NCBI RefSeq assembly: GCF_905475395.1
Contig: NC_058342.1
Location: 34,492,140-34,556,139, forward strand
Direction: 5' to 3'
Length of the DNA: 64,000 bases
Source of the DNA: Chrysoperla carnea
Lineage: Eukaryota; Arthropoda; Insecta; Neuroptera; Chrysopidae
Position numbers and translations under genes: made by a program. Below, piece by piece: positions 1-21,382 of the stretch; within the stretch, counting starts at the first letter, position 1, and each line of letters begins with the position of its first letter. The notes beneath the pieces are model-generated. The model made no database searches, had not been told where the DNA came from, and saw nothing but the letters and a program-made list of their open reading frames with translations.

Positions 1-3000
1 TGTGTGTCTGTGATTAGATGATGATCTGATTTGTTTCACCACTGATAAACTTAATTCTCTAAATCTCTAAAATTTTACTCGAAAATTGGGACAAAAGAGA
101 TAAACAAATCAAACGGAAACAAATCTCCATCAAAATTTTTTAATTACTGTACTTTTAGTCTAAGAGTAGATGGACAAACAATCCGATGATAAATTTCATC
201 CTGTCAAAAAAAGCTTTCATGATGGCCATATTAATGGAAAACATGGAAATGTCAGGGGTTTCAAATTCTACTGGAAAAGTCATGAGAGAAATGGCGCATA
301 TGATCGTAATATCCAAAGCCAGATTAACGAACGCCCCTAGGCAATGCAATTATCGGGATCATTTTTCAGACGTTTGAAGACCTCCGGCTCTTTTCAATTT
401 GATGAAGGGATATGAGGAAAATTAGACGCGGGTATTTTGATTTATTCTTGTTGAATGAAAGAAAATAGTTTTGACGTAATATAATGTAACTCATCCGTAT
501 TATTAGTTCTACTACTCGACACTAGATAGCTCTGTTCTGTAAATATTTCATCAGCTGACAGTATGCGACGGAAAAAAGCAATAATTACCTATTATCATTA
601 TAAGGATCCAAATTTGCCTACCCTGCCTAATTGTTGATCCGGTCCTGGTGATATCTGAAGTCATATTTAGTAAAATGATTTTCCCTGTTCGTTATTTTCT
701 AAATTTTCATTCCACTTTCTTTCAAAACAAGTTAAAAGAAGTAATTCATCAGAGAATTTTTGAGAATTCTTCAACTGGAAAACCTGGAAGAGGTTATTTT
801 GGAAAAATAATGGCTGCCATGAAATAGGTTTAGGTTTATAGTCTAAAAGCTCTTAGGCCCCTTATTATTCGTGATATTGATTGTATACAGGCATCTAAAA
901 AAATATTTGTTGTACGGTATTTTTATGAAAATAGTTTTCAATATAAAATCTACATATATTTTTGAAATTTTACTGAAAATTAATTAAAAAAATGTGCCTT
1001 AATTAAAAAAAAACTAATGAATTTAATTTTTACACTAAAACTTCTTAAATAAAAAAAGAAAAAAAACTTATGTGCCAACTTTAACAAATCAAATTTTCTA
1101 ACTGAAGAAAACTATTTTCATAAGAATTTTCCAATTTAGAGTTAGAAGTTTAAATCTATTGAAAAAAAAACATCACATTAAAATATATAATGTTGTAGTC
1201 AGAAAAAAAAATGTATTTGTAAATTTTGGGTGACGGAAAAAAAAAACACATTGTGAGAAAAAATAAAATTTTTTACAAATGATTTTTTTTGTATTTTATT
1301 TCATATTCGATATTTTCTAGGATGTAACGCGGAAAATTTTGCAAAAACCTGAAAATTTCAAAGAATAGAACCCCTTACCACAGTTTTAATAAAACTGAAC
1401 AAGGGCAGAGTGTCGGGGCCCCAAGACAATGCAGTTCTCCGGGGCACCTAGGCGATGTGAAAACCAGTTGGCGACTTTTTTTTCTTCGAAAATCACCTTG
1501 GCCTTCTTTTGTGGGGCCCTCTTCGTTAAAATTTGCATTTTCCTTTTTTTTTTAGTTTTCGTAAATCAAATAAGCACGCCCCTCTTGTAAAAATTTGTTT
1601 TTTTCTCTTTGTGACCTTTCTCCGACGGAATCTAGGATATTCCCTAAACGGCCTAATGATTCATCCGCCATTACAAGAAGTGAAATTTATAAAATAGCTG
1701 AATGTTAATGTTTTTGAAAGCAGAGCTTTTTATAGAGAATAAATTATTTTCGTAAACCTTATAATAAAAGATTTCCATAAGTAGCCAACTTAGCTAGACA
1801 GCCTGTATACATATTTATTGTTACAAACACATTCATATAAATGTTTACTTACATTCTCGAATTTTTCTAATAATTTGTATAATTCACTCACAGATGGCAC
1901 CATTTCTTAAAAAATACTTTTCAAAACTTCACCTCTTGTTTGTAAATTCAAAACTGTAGACTTTTTCGCAAGTAAAGAGGAAAAGCATTTCTTGCATCTC
2001 TCTAATTATTAATTAGTACCTAATTACTCAAATTAAGCTGAAAATACATTTTAATCAATTAAATTTTCTGATTCATCAGACTGATACATCATTTACTCAT
2101 TAACATAATTAAAACGGTACAAAATATCTTTGTTATATTTATTAATTAATTTAATTTAATGTTTATTTGAGATAAATATAATTTATATTTAATTAAAATA
2201 AATTGAACATATCAGTATCAAAAATATCGTACAATTTTGATTCCAAAATTTTTAAAATATTAATAATCAAAAATGAAGTTAATTATTTTGTTAGCAAAAG
2301 TTATTATCAAATGTAAATCATACAAATGAATGTGATAAGAGAACATTATTTTCCAAGTTATGTGAAATGAGTAATAAAATTTATTATTATTGATAACAAG
2401 GTCATGATTAGGGTTTCCCCATCTAAGCTAATTGAATTTTAATTGATAGAAATACGGGTTGCTTGTCATATTAAAATATCGTTTTCTTTTGGTTGCACTT
2501 AGTCACAAAAGTGCACTCTGAACATAAAATATACGTTCCAAAATACAAACCAGCAAGGGCGCACCAGCCAATGGCAAAGAAGGGATTTTACCATTGATTT
2601 ACCAGAAAACATGCGTGAATTTTAGATTTAATTTTGGCAGGGCACAGACACTGGAATTCGAATTTATACTGGTGAGAACCGTTGGACTTTTTTTGTGTTT
2701 TTGTGTGGGGGCCTTACCTAAAAATTTATTTTTCTCCAATTTCTTCCCCCCCCCCTCTTTCATCGCATGGGCGCCCTTTTCCTATAAACTTGTTGTCAAA
2801 AATATATCAGAGTATATTAAGTTTAATCCCAAGTTTGTAACGCTTAGAAATATTGATGCTACAAGCAAAATTTTGATATAGGTATTCATAAAATTAACCT
2901 AATTAGTCCATTTTCGTTTGTCTATCCGTCAAAAACTAGTTTGAGTTTGTAAATTGGCAACATGTGTTCATTGGGTCTTGTAAACCGCAAGAGATATCGA

Positions 3001-3552
3001 TTTTGACTCCTCCAGCTTAATTTGAAGAGGCTGTAGAGATGTTCAAAGCCATGACAACGCTGAAAGAGCGGAATTTCCTCCAAACGTTCGAAGGAAAAAA
3101 TAAATACCTTTTAGAAATATCTAAATACCAATTATTTATATTCTGGAGGTCATGAAACGGATTTATAAGGCACCACCATCCTTCCCCTTTGACTTTCGAT
3201 ACAGTACATAAGTCAATATTTTCAGGGAAAATATAACTAAAAATAACAACGACATCTATCATCATTTGCTACAATTAAAATGACAGTTGTAAACATATGG
3301 TCAACCCTACTAAATAATATTTTTTCACCCATCATATTTTCAATAATAATATTACTCACATTTACAGTGAATATTGAATTTGATAACAAAAGATTGAATG
3401 ATTGAATTTTTTTTGATGGTTCAGCATCTTTTTTGAAACAAACAATCCAACGTTGCAACAAGTTAAGAATTGTGCATATTTGAATAAATATTAAATTAGA
3501 TAGTTGTTTTGATTAAATTAAAATCAATGGTAATTTTATTGTGAATCCAACG
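1..3552. other. AT-rich intergenic region, no gene recognised
   Basis: Only short ORFs without family resemblance are present. Around 2811-2945 there is a copy of a dispersed family also seen near 58325-58470 (shared wording about 'atattgatgctac' and 'gtttgtcta'). Around 3020-3065 there is one diverged unit resembling the ~80-bp repeat found in introns of the PHF7-like gene ('gaggctgtagagatgttcaa'). A G/C-richer patch at 1405-1460 has no recognisable coding content. The 5' UTR and promoter of the SLC35F6-like gene should lie near the right end, but I cannot place them. Confidence 0.5.
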
Positions 3553-6200
3553 ATGACTTTTACACATTATCAATGGTTTTTAATTGGTCTTTTGGTCATT
3601 ACTGGATCAATTAATACGTTAAGTACAAAGTAAGTGTATTTTTAAATTTTTTCTAGTGCTTTAAAAATAATTTTTTTACTTGTTCAAATTAGAAGACATA
3701 TTTTGACAAGTCAACAAAGAATATACGTCATTTTTTTAACACAAAAATGATTAAAATTGACGTTACTGGATTTTTTTGAAAATAATTCATTCGATTATTT
3801 TTGTGATTTTAAGAGTCTTTGTGAAGGTAAATTCTCATAGATAAAAATCACGAGAAAAAAGAGGGCTGTCATGACTCATGTGGATCGTATGACTCAAATA
3901 ATACACCTCTGTGTTTAATTCAAAAATTTGTTGAGACCAATGATTTTAGTTTTTAATCCCTGGAGTGCTGCCTCAATACATAACTTTTTTTTTTAATCAT
4001 TGATAAGATTTTCATCTCCAAAACTTTTCAAAATCGTAGGTTTCAGTTTTAATTAAAGTTGTTGCTCCAGAGATTTTAGAATTTTTTACCTGTGAAATTA
4101 GTTCAAAGTCACAAAAATAAAGGAATCGCTTACTTAGGATTGTTACTGATTTAATTGTTTATGTTTTTTTTAAAGATGGGCTGATAATATAAAATCAGAA
4201 GGCTCCGATGGAGTATATCGTAAGTTTGAACATCCATTTGTTCAAGCTTGTGGTATGTTTTTGGGCGAATTTACATGTTTAATTGTTTTTAAATTACTAT
4301 TTTATTACTATTTCCGTAAACAAGTAAGTAGCCATATTGGTTATTTTATCATATAGAACATTTTACTCCCCTTCTTCAAAGTCCAATTTACCCCAGATTA
4401 TGGAGGGTAGAGATAAGGAGAACTTTCTTAAATAAGAGTTAAAGTAAAGAGTGTCAAAAACAGTTATAAAATTGACCAGAATGGCGCTTGTGTAGCAAAT
4501 GATGTTTGATGTGCACTTCTCTATCCTTCTCTAACAACTTGTATGTGGACGAAATAAGTTTGAGAACCTCTGTTGTAAAATAATGAGTGTAGGCATGAAA
4601 AAATTATATTTGCTCCTGGGGCGTGTACATTTTCCATTAGAATCTTGCGGAAGCTAAATAAGGAGTAAAATTTAGGTCTGGAAATGAACAATTTGAGTAA
4701 AATGTTTTACACAAATGACCTTCGTATTCATAATTTCCATTCAATCGATTTCAATTTTTCTAAAAATTTCTTTTTAGGACGGTTCATCCGAAACAAATGG
4801 ATTGGTAAAAGGAAACCGTGAATTCAATCCATTTTTACTATATTTACCTGCTATTTGTGATATGACGGCCACTTCAATTATGTACATAGGATTAAATTTA
4901 ACGTACGCTTCCAGTTTTCAAATGTTGCGTGGATCTGTGATCGTTTTTGTAGGTCTATTAAGTGTTACGTTCTTAAAACGGACCTTGGGATATCGAGAAT
5001 GGGGTGGTATTTATTTAATTTTAATTGGTCTTACTCTGGTTGGATTATCCGATTTTAATGGAAATCAAAAAGGAGCAGCTGGTGAAGAACCGGATATTAA
5101 TAGTATTATTACTGGTGATATGTTGATTATTATTGCACAGGTGAGCCAAAAAATCTATTTTACTTGCAGTGGGACCCCCTTTGTCTAATTATCTTGCTAG
5201 CAGGATCACTTGAACCCAATATGGGGTTCTACATATGAATTTTATTATTTTCTTAACCAAGTACTTGGGTACTCTAGGAAGCGAACCCAATCTGGGACTC
5301 TAGAGCATATTATTGGAAAACCTGGAAATATCACCGAATTCCATGACAAAAAGCCAGGTAATTTTATTATTTTCGTAATAAACTTCTAAAAGATTGTTGA
5401 TTTTTTAAAGGGGGTACCTAAGGAGACGAATCGCCTTCCAGAATTGCTTGAGGTGTCAGCTCTAATTAATTAATTTTTGTTTTAGATTATAAGTGCAATT
5501 CAAATTGTTTTAGAAGAAAAATTTGTGGCTGGCTTAGATATTCCACCACTACAGGCTGTCGGATGGGAAGGTTTATTTGGTTTCCTTACCCTTAGTGTAC
5601 TCTTAGTTCCATTTTACTTCATACCAGTATCATCACCATTTGGAAATAATGCCCATCGTGTTTTGGAAGATTTCCCCGATGCAATGGCACAAATAAAAAA
5701 TAATCCACAATTATGGGGAGCCATTGCTGGTAAAGTATAAATCTGAATACCGAACGTACGGGAAAGTTATGCAAAATTTATAAAATAATTTCGTTTTTTT
5801 TAGGTAATGTAATATCAATTGCATTCTTTAATTTTGCCGGAATATCCGTTACCAAAGAAATCTCAGCGACAACACGTATGGTCTTGGATAGTGTACGTAC
5901 CGTGTTTATCTGGGTGATTTCAATTTTACTTGGATGGCAAGGCATACATGTTCTTGATGTAAGTATACAGAATGTCCCGGTAAAAATTAAATAAGGGGAA
6001 AATATAACCTCAATGATGGAACTCAATTGCTCACAAGTTTTTTCTTCTCATTTTAGGTGATTGGTTTTGCAACATTAATCGCGGGCATGTGCATTTATAA
6101 CAATATTGTTATCAATAGATGTATACCTCTTAGGACAAACTACCAAAATATTCAAGAAGATGGCACTGTTGTCAATAGATCTGCTTCTAGACCTGAATAA
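3553..6200 (+). CDS. SLC35F6: SLC35F6-like multi-pass membrane transporter, six exons
   Basis: Joined exons 3553-3629, 4176-4323, 4778-5140, 5486-5729, 5804-5958 and 6057-6200 keep one frame (1131 nt, 376 aa). All introns are GT..AG. The length matches the family, in which human SLC35F6 is about 370 aa. Recognisable family blocks are NTLSTKWADN after the first transmembrane helix, HPFVQACGMFLGEF in exon 2, MLRGSVIVFVGLLSVTFLKR in exon 3, and FFNFAGISVTKEISATTRMV in exon 5. Hydrophobic stretches alternate with short loops, as expected for a drug/metabolite-transporter fold of about ten helices. The family is nucleotide-sugar-transporter-like and reported on lysosomal or mitochondrial membranes; the substrate is not visible from sequence. 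The start was chosen because its ATG opens directly into the first helix (FTHYQWFLIGLLVITG). The C-terminus is a short hydrophilic tail (NYQNIQEDGTVVNRSASRPE). Confidence 0.93.
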
Positions 6201-8130
6201 ATTACATAATTATTTTTTATCGTATGGGGTATGTTCGATGGCGTTTATCATTTGATTCGAAGAAAGACTTAAAATAGGGGAAAATTTGTTTAAGGTAAAA
6301 TGATAGCCGCCATCGGCCATACTATAAATTGTAAAGAAAATGAAATGAGGACTGAAAATATATTTTTAATAAAAATTATTTTAAAAAATAAAAAGAAATC
6401 CCTGCAAATTTTGTAAAATTAAGGAAATTCTATCATTTTTTCTGTTTATTTTTTTTATTTTTTCACTTAAACATCCCCTTGCTTATTGATTTTGATAGAA
6501 TTTCCTTAGTTCCTTAAAATCCTTCATAAAATATTTCACAAAAAAAAAAACGAGTCTTGCTAGCTATAAATTTTTATTGCTATAAAATTTTTAGATATTA
6601 TATGTTGAAATAAAAATTTTAAAAACGATTTGAAAAATGATTTCCTTTTGTATCAATTTCAGAGGCAAATTTAATTTAAACGTCGAAGGGGAAGATTATT
6701 TTAGACCAATTCATTCCCAAAGTGTTCTATAACGACCCGCCGAGATCGATTTCAAGCCGAAAAGGATCTACGGTATTGAAAATGAGAATAGGGAGTCCTT
6801 AAGAATAAAAAGCTGGTCTACGGTAGCGAAAATAATAAAGGGTCTATGATATCAAATCATTCTACAAGCATACAGACCACACATGCCGAATAAAAAGATT
6901 TTTAGTTCAGGGGATCCATGTATTAATGAAAAATGGGCAAATGGTCTACGAAACGAGAAATTCTGGGACCCACTGGTCTGGGAAACAATAAAGTCTGAAT
7001 TCTTCTTATATTCGGACAAATATTTTTTCCACTAAAGCCAATTTTAGGAAGAGCTTCTAGATATCTAGTAAATCTAAAGTTTTAAGAAATTTTGTGGCTA
7101 CGAGACAAGGGTTTTTAGTGACTTAAAATTTAATTAATTTCTAATATTTTTCAATTGATATAAAATGGCGGTCAATTTTAAATTCATGTAAAGCATGAAA
7201 TTGTACTCGTGACCCGGGCACCCTTAATTAATAAAATTTATTGTTTCAGAATTAAATAACTGCGCATGGACGCCACATTCCAAAACCATTTACGAAATTA
7301 TTACCCGTCCATTCGTTGTCAATAAATAATAAAAAAAATTCGAGTGCTGTAACTTTTCGTTATTAAAATTACGATTCTATCAATATTATCGGAGTAATCA
7401 ATTCGATAATCAAAAAACAGCTGAACAATTGTCATTGTATTCTGCTAAAGACTGTCAAGCGAATATTTTTCGAAGACGTGCCGTCGATTTATACCAATAT
7501 TATCTCGAAAATATATGAATTAACAAAAGAAAATCGAGCTAAAAAATTTGTACAGGATTTTATTTTATTGTGTACAGGTGCCAGGGTTACGGAGATATTC
7601 GCCATAGGACATAAACATCAACTATTATAGAATCGTACCAACTGTAAATAATGAAAAATTCCTACAACCATAAAATGCTTAAAATAAAACTAATAAAAAA
7701 AATAACACAAAAAAATTTTTATAAATAAAAACTTCAATCGTATATAATAATTAAAAAATAGAAAATATATAAAATTTCGAAAAACAATGTGAAAATGTTA
7801 TTGAATTTCGAACACTCAAACAAAACATTTTACAAATAAAATGTGATTACAAATCAAAACAAAAGTTCCAATCAAAAAAATTTCTATGCAAAAAAAAATT
7901 AATCATCGAATTTCGCGGAGTGTCAAATCAAAAAAAGCAAAATAGAAAATTTTTTTTATCACAAGTCAAATTTTAATTTTATTTTATTTTAAAAAGTTTT
8001 TAAACGTGTGTTTGTTTTGTGAGTGTGTGTTTTATCGTGGAATTTTCATTATGATTTGAAATTTTAATATTGTTTTTAAAAACTATAGTTTTTTATTTAT
8101 TTATTTTTCATTTTCATTTGTTTAAATGAA
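6201..8130. other. Intergenic region between SLC35F6-like and Medea genes
   Basis: No ORF with family resemblance. Around 6760-6990 a degenerate motif ('gtctacgg', 'gaaaataataaagg') recurs three or four times, which looks like a decayed short tandem repeat. The distal part (about 7250-8130) is very A/T-rich and should hold the Medea promoter and 5' UTR; no specific element can be assigned. Confidence 0.45.
6368..6373 (+). promoter_or_regulatory. Candidate poly(A) signal of the SLC35F6-like gene
   Basis: An AATAAA hexamer lies about 170 nt after the stop codon, with another nearby at about 6388. In such AT-rich DNA the hexamer is common by chance, so this is weak. Confidence 0.3.
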
Positions 8131-16293
<8,163 letters not shown>

Positions 16294-16336
16294 ATGAATA
16301 AATGGTCCTGGACAGCTCGAGTGGCTTGTCCCCCGC

Positions 16337-16360
16337 CACACACACACACACACACACACT
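16337..16360. repeat. CA-dinucleotide microsatellite in Medea 3' UTR
   Basis: About eleven CA units occur about 45 nt downstream of the Medea stop codon. Confidence 0.85.
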
Positions 16361-17023
16361 CACAAAAACAAAATGATTGTGGATTTTCTGTGTAAAAGAC
16401 ATTTTTATTTCTTTAATTAATTTTTAAACGATTTTTTAATTTAATTTAAATTTTTTAAGACCTGCGTATAACACTCGTAGCGCCAAAATTAATATAGGAC
16501 TTGTTTAGCCAAAAAAAAAATTAACCCCACAACGCTGCATGCGCTAAACAGGCCCAAATTTTATTTTTTTTAAATGTTATTTAGATTATGTAAAAAAATT
16601 TTAACTCAAATTGTTGTTTATTTCAAATAGTTTGGAAATTTTAAAGAAATCATGACTACGTTTTTAATTTTTAAATATTTTTTCGATACTTTTTAATTCT
16701 TTATATTTTTAAAATTATGTGCAAAGTACACACATGCTCATAATTAATTGATATTACATAATCACAGCCAGCAGAAAATGAATTTGACTATTTCAAATTA
16801 GGGCTCAGATCAAAATTTGGAAAATGGTTTTTTTGTTGCTCTTGATGAGCTTAAAATTTATGAAATATCAATTAATTTAAAATGATTAAATGTGTTTTTT
16901 AAATTTTATGAATACTTTTTTAAAAAAATTCAAATTATGGCGGTAAAAGAAAAATTTGATTAAAAAAAAAAAATGAATATTTTTAACGAAATTATTTTCT
17001 GTGATAAATTTAAGGAACTTAAC

Positions 17024-17029
17024 AATAAA
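17024..17029 (+). promoter_or_regulatory. Possible poly(A) signal of Medea
   Basis: AATAAA about 730 nt after the stop. Other near-matches exist in this A/T-rich stretch, so the true cleavage site is unknown. Confidence 0.25.
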
Positions 17030-18139
17030 GAAAAAAAACATTTTATAGAAAGAAATAAAAAATATATTTTATTTTAAAGAAGTTTCGAATTTTAAAAAAA
17101 ATTATTCGTCTCAATTTTAAAAATAAACCGCCACATTTTTTAATGAAAATATGCTACAATTTTCCATTTTAATGTTAAAACACGCTTCATGTTTCGAAAA
17201 TAGATAAAATTAAGGTGATTCTGTAACATTTTTTTTTTTTAAAGGGATCACTCTAATTCGTTTCGTTTTTATTTTTAAATTTTTGGATCCTAAAAAATTT
17301 TATTTGATTATAAAAGAAAATGTTTTTATTATATCGATGATAATTTTTGATTTGTAAATAGATATAAATTTTTCAGACATGCCGTTATCTTTTATCAAAT
17401 AAAAGAATTGTATTTGTTTTAAAAATTTATAAATTCCCAAACACAAATCGATCATGGACAGTAAATACTCGTACAATCCCTTTCTAACAATTTCCCTAAT
17501 TAATGGGAAATCGCAAAAAAAACTTTCCTTGAAGGCGATATTCAGTTAAAATGCAAAAATCATTTTGTTTTACATTCAAAAAAGAAAATTCCCGTTTTAG
17601 CGGGATTTTTTATGGAATATTTGGGACCTTTTTTGAGTATTTACTGTATTTTTGTGTTGTTAAAATTGTATATAATATTATTTTAAGTAAGCAAATGTAA
17701 TTTTAGCCGCCATTTTGTCTCCAAAATTTATATACATTATCAAATTAAAAGACTAGCACATGACTGATATTTTTCATATAGAAGATTGTAGCGCTAAAAA
17801 AAAAGAGATTAACTGGAAAGTTTTAAATTTCCGTTTTTCTTTGTTTTTTTCACTGTTCCATCATTATGCAGAGGTTGTAAGACAACTCTTGATGAAGAAA
17901 ATGTATTTTTTAAATTGTCGTAGGATGCTTTGTTACCGATCGCATACGGCTTTTCCCAGAGATAAAATGGCGACCGAAATTAACAAACATTTACAGCGCT
18001 CTATTGTAAGTAGTAGATTTAATTTTAGGCTTCTTTTTTTTCGCTTTTTATAAAAATTGTATTTATAGTATTATTTAAAAAGAAAATTTATATGAGATTA
18101 TGAAAGATATCCTAGAAAAAATAGGGGATAACACCTTAT

Positions 18140-18546
18140 AAGTCTGTGGGCAAGCGTAGTTTTAGTGAGTCACTTCAGAAGGGCTGAAAATTTCAAAGAT
18201 ATATACTAACACCGGTTTCTTAATCGTAAGTCTATTCTGTTTTCTCAAAGCGGAGGAATTTAGCCCCAGTAGATTGCCAAAAATACAGCGTTTGTCTCAA
18301 AGCAGAATCGGTTTTAATCGACAGCTATTCCAAAAAAACTATATATTCGATGTGAGATCGTCTGCAATGGTTGGTTTTATTTCATTAGGAAACTTATTTC
18401 AGAATGGCTGAAAATTTGTCCGCAATCACAAAAAACTATAATTATTTCTGATTGCGGATAGACTAAATACCCCCCCCCCCACTACCATTGAGGAAATTTT
18501 CAGTCTTTTCGAAATCACTCACTAAAACTACGCTTGGCCTAAGACC
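18140..18546. repeat. Foldback element of ~0.4 kb
   Basis: The left end AAGCGTAGTTTTAGTGAGT and the right end ACTCACTAAAACTACGCTT are perfect inverted repeats, with further imperfect pairing inward (TGAAAATTTC against GAAATTTTCA). No coding capacity. A C-homopolymer lies inside. Confidence 0.75.
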
Positions 18547-18800
18547 TTTTAATTTTAAATGACGTTTTTATTAATTGACTTTTTTTTATTCTGCCAGATT
18601 TATTTTGGCCTATTTCGATCAGATCATGTACATATATATATATTTTTATTTTAAAATTTGACGCAATCAGTGAATATTCCCAAGATGTGAGTCTTTACAA
18701 AACCTTGTCATCTGTCTCTGTCAGACAACAGCTACCGTGACTTTTCTGTCTTTTTTATTTCTGTGGACGGATATTATCCTGGCTAATCTCCTTTGTCTAT

Positions 18801-18956
18801 GAGCCCGTGATAGTAAAACTGCACTTACACGGATTTCGAAATTTCGTATATGAATTAATGCTATTTAACGATAGGTACAATGTGAACTAGGTGTGCCAGG
18901 GTTTATCCTGGTACATGAGGGCCGTCCGTGTAAGTGCAGTTTTACTGTCACGGGTT
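18801..18956. repeat. MITE with GAGCCCGTGA termini
   Basis: Left terminus GAGCCCGTGATAGTAAAACT and right terminus AGTTTTACTGTCACGGGT are inverted, and ACTGCACTTACACGG/CCGTGTAAGTGCAGT extends the arms. It belongs to the same family as the elements in Medea intron 4. Confidence 0.75.
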
Positions 18957-20358
18957 TTACTGAGTGACTGTGAGCGTTTAGTCTGCATCATATTTTGATT
19001 TTGATCCACATCGATATAATGAATTATTTTTAAAATGTTATACGCATGCGTTGTGTTATACACGAAGGTTTACTTTTTTAAGTTTTCAAATAGTTTATTA
19101 TAAAAAAAATAAAAATAAATTTAAAAAAAAATACTGTTATGTGATATTTCATTTATGGATAATAGATATTATATGGAGAATTTTCCACCAAAAAAAAAAA
19201 AAATGGAAATATGGATTAATGGATTACACAGGTCTGCGTTTTTTAAACTTTTTTTTTTAAATTCTTTGATGCGAGATATATTTTCTTGTAGGTTTTGACT
19301 TGTTAAATTTGATGGTGATCTTCGAATAGTCAGGAAAACCGTTTGTTCGGGTTTTGTAACATCACGAGATACTTTATTTCCAGAAAATCTGGAAAAACTA
19401 TTCTTTCCTTTCAGAATCTATTGTGAATTGTCTCAAAATTTTTTTATTTTCCGTGAAACAGGCATGGCTGGATTATTCATTAGATAGAGTAGGCAATTGG
19501 AAAATCAATAATCTCGGAAACGGCTTCAACGATTTTCATGAAAATTAGTATGCAAGGGGTTTTTGGGGCGAAAAATTGATCTAGCTAGGTCTCATTTTCA
19601 GAAAAAGTTGTTTTATTCGTGTTTTCAGGAAAAACTGAAACAGTGACTGCAAAATATGACTCTTCCTGACATCTATTGGTAACGACTTTACTGGGACATT
19701 CAAATTGGTATTTGTGTGGAGACATTTTAAATGGTTCTTATTTTAATGACCTTTTTAACCAAATTAAAACACTCGTTTCAAAACTATTCTTCACATCCCT
19801 TCATCAACTTGAAAAGAGCTGATGATCATCAAACAGTTGAAAAGGGTCCCCAATAATTGCAATGCTTAGGGGCCCCAACATAGTTATTCCGGCCCTGAGC
19901 CCTGAAAACAGGTAAATTTTTAATATAAAAAGATACTGAAAGATACTTGGGATTTTTAATCTTGATTTAATCGAATTCTGTGGTCAGATTCGAATTCTAC
20001 AATTAAAAATTTATAAAGTTATCTCGAATATATAAGAATTTTTGGCATCGTAGACCTGTGTTATCGTTCAAATTCGCTGCTTGGTGGATTAAAAGTGTTT
20101 TTAAAATAAATTTTCTTTCGTTTCGTTTTTTTTTTTTAATTATGTGTAATCGATTTTATATTTTTTTGTTTCATACAAGTCCCTCTTTTACGGATAAATA
20201 ACTGAAATATTTTTAAATTTTTTGATGTAAAATCTTTGTAATAAGAATTCAAAGATAAAAATATTTTTAGGAGTGAAAATTTTGTTTTATTTTCCCATCT
20301 TTTTTCCTTTCGGCGCCTTTACAGTGATCAAGCAAACGATAGGATTGAGGTAAATTTA

Positions 20359-20514
20359 TAGAGATAGTACCATAGAGCTACAACTGTTGATCACAGTAGA
20401 GAGAGACAGATAAAGTAGACTTACATTTTCTGTCTCCTTCTACCTCTCTCACTGCGGTTACGAACTCACTTATTTTAAACGTAATGTCTATACAGCTCTA
20501 TGGTATTATCTCTA
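20359..20514. repeat. Short MITE with AGAGATAGTACCATAGAGCT termini
   Basis: Ends AGAGATAGTACCATAGAGCT and AGCTCTATGGTATTATCTCT are inverted over about 20 bp, around a centre containing CTGTCTC/GAGACAG-type internal pairing. Non-coding. Confidence 0.75.
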
Positions 20515-20924
20515 TGGATAATATCATCCGATATTGCTCTGCTTGTAGGATTTGACCGATATCTTAGAATCTATACGTCAAATGATTCCGGACTAAACGA
20601 CTTCATGGTCTGTAGTACTAAAAAAATACACCTCGAAAGAGTGAATTTCAAGATTTGGGGAGAAATTTGAACTAAGGTTCCAAATTAGGTAAGTATATAA
20701 CAATAAACAATTTGTCTACGATCAAAATTTTGAACCGTATCAAACTTACGTTAAAAATAGGTGAGTATTTCGAACTTCACGATAGGTAAGTATTTCAAAC
20801 TTCGTTTGCCATTTTTTTTTGTAATAATACTACTCAATATTTTCCGAAAATGAGTTTTACTTTTTGTTATAATTTAAGAAAGTCGAAAATATGAATATAA
20901 TTATTTATTAATACGAATAACAGA

Positions 20925-20996
20925 GCCCTTATGGTATAATGGTTAGCGTATCTGACTTCGAATAAATAGTCCCTTGGTTCGAAACTAGGTGAGGAC
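20925..20996 (+). pseudogene. tRNA-Arg(TCG)-like sequence, degenerate
   Basis: The acceptor arms GCCCTTA and TGAGGAC pair at six of seven positions. A box A-like stretch (GGTATAATGGTTAGCG) is followed by TCTGA with loop CTTCGAA (anticodon TCG). The 3' side of the anticodon stem (TAAATAG instead of TCAGA) is broken, while the T arm CTTGG-TTCGAAA-CTAGG is mostly intact. This is a tRNA pseudogene or the head of a tRNA-derived SINE, not a functional tRNA. Confidence 0.6.
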
Positions 20997-21150
20997 ATAT
21001 ATTAAAAAAAAGTTCATTAAATCTTTTAAGCAAAATCTGATTTTTATTTTCTTTTTTTTTCAAATTTCCACCACAGCATGTTTGCCTAGTAAATGATGAA
21101 AAAATTAGTTTTTTTTCGTTCAAAAACTTCAATTTTTTTTCACATTTCTA

Positions 21151-21382
21151 CTAGGAGAACATCATGGACGGACGGAATAAGTAGTGCCTGATAGCAAGGT
21201 AATTGTTGTCACCTCGTAAGTCAGAAAGTTAGTGGTCTGCACACCCGTGTTTGGTGAGTGTGACCTCTAGTGGGCAGACCAATAACTTTCTGCCAAAATA
21301 AAATTTTAGACTTTCGGGGTGAAAACACTTACTCACTTTTCTCCTTATCAGGAACTACTAATTCCCACTTATGTTCTCCTAG
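21151..21382. repeat. MITE flanked by TA duplication
   Basis: Inverted termini CTAGGAGAACAT and ATGTTCTCCTAG are each bordered by TA (21149-21150 and 21383-21384). The TA target duplication suggests mobilisation by a Tc1/mariner-type transposase. A solitary related end (TATTAGGAGAACATAATG) lies at about 21692. Confidence 0.8.

Larger units (their letters stand above)
17100..20924. other. Intergenic region with MITEs, no gene
   Basis: Apart from the elements listed separately (18140-18546, 18801-18956, 20359-20514), I see only short ORFs without family resemblance. A copy of the 'cctagctagatc' family on the minus strand occupies about 19490-19640. Confidence 0.5.

Noticed and set aside
5778-6026. 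82-codon minus-strand ORF
   Set aside because: Shadow of SLC35F6-like exon 5, whose plus-strand frame carries the conserved family block.
17588-17612. Hairpin CCCG..CGGG followed by T run resembling a bacterial terminator
   Set aside because: The window is eukaryotic nuclear DNA; a short chance palindrome with a T run has no such role here.
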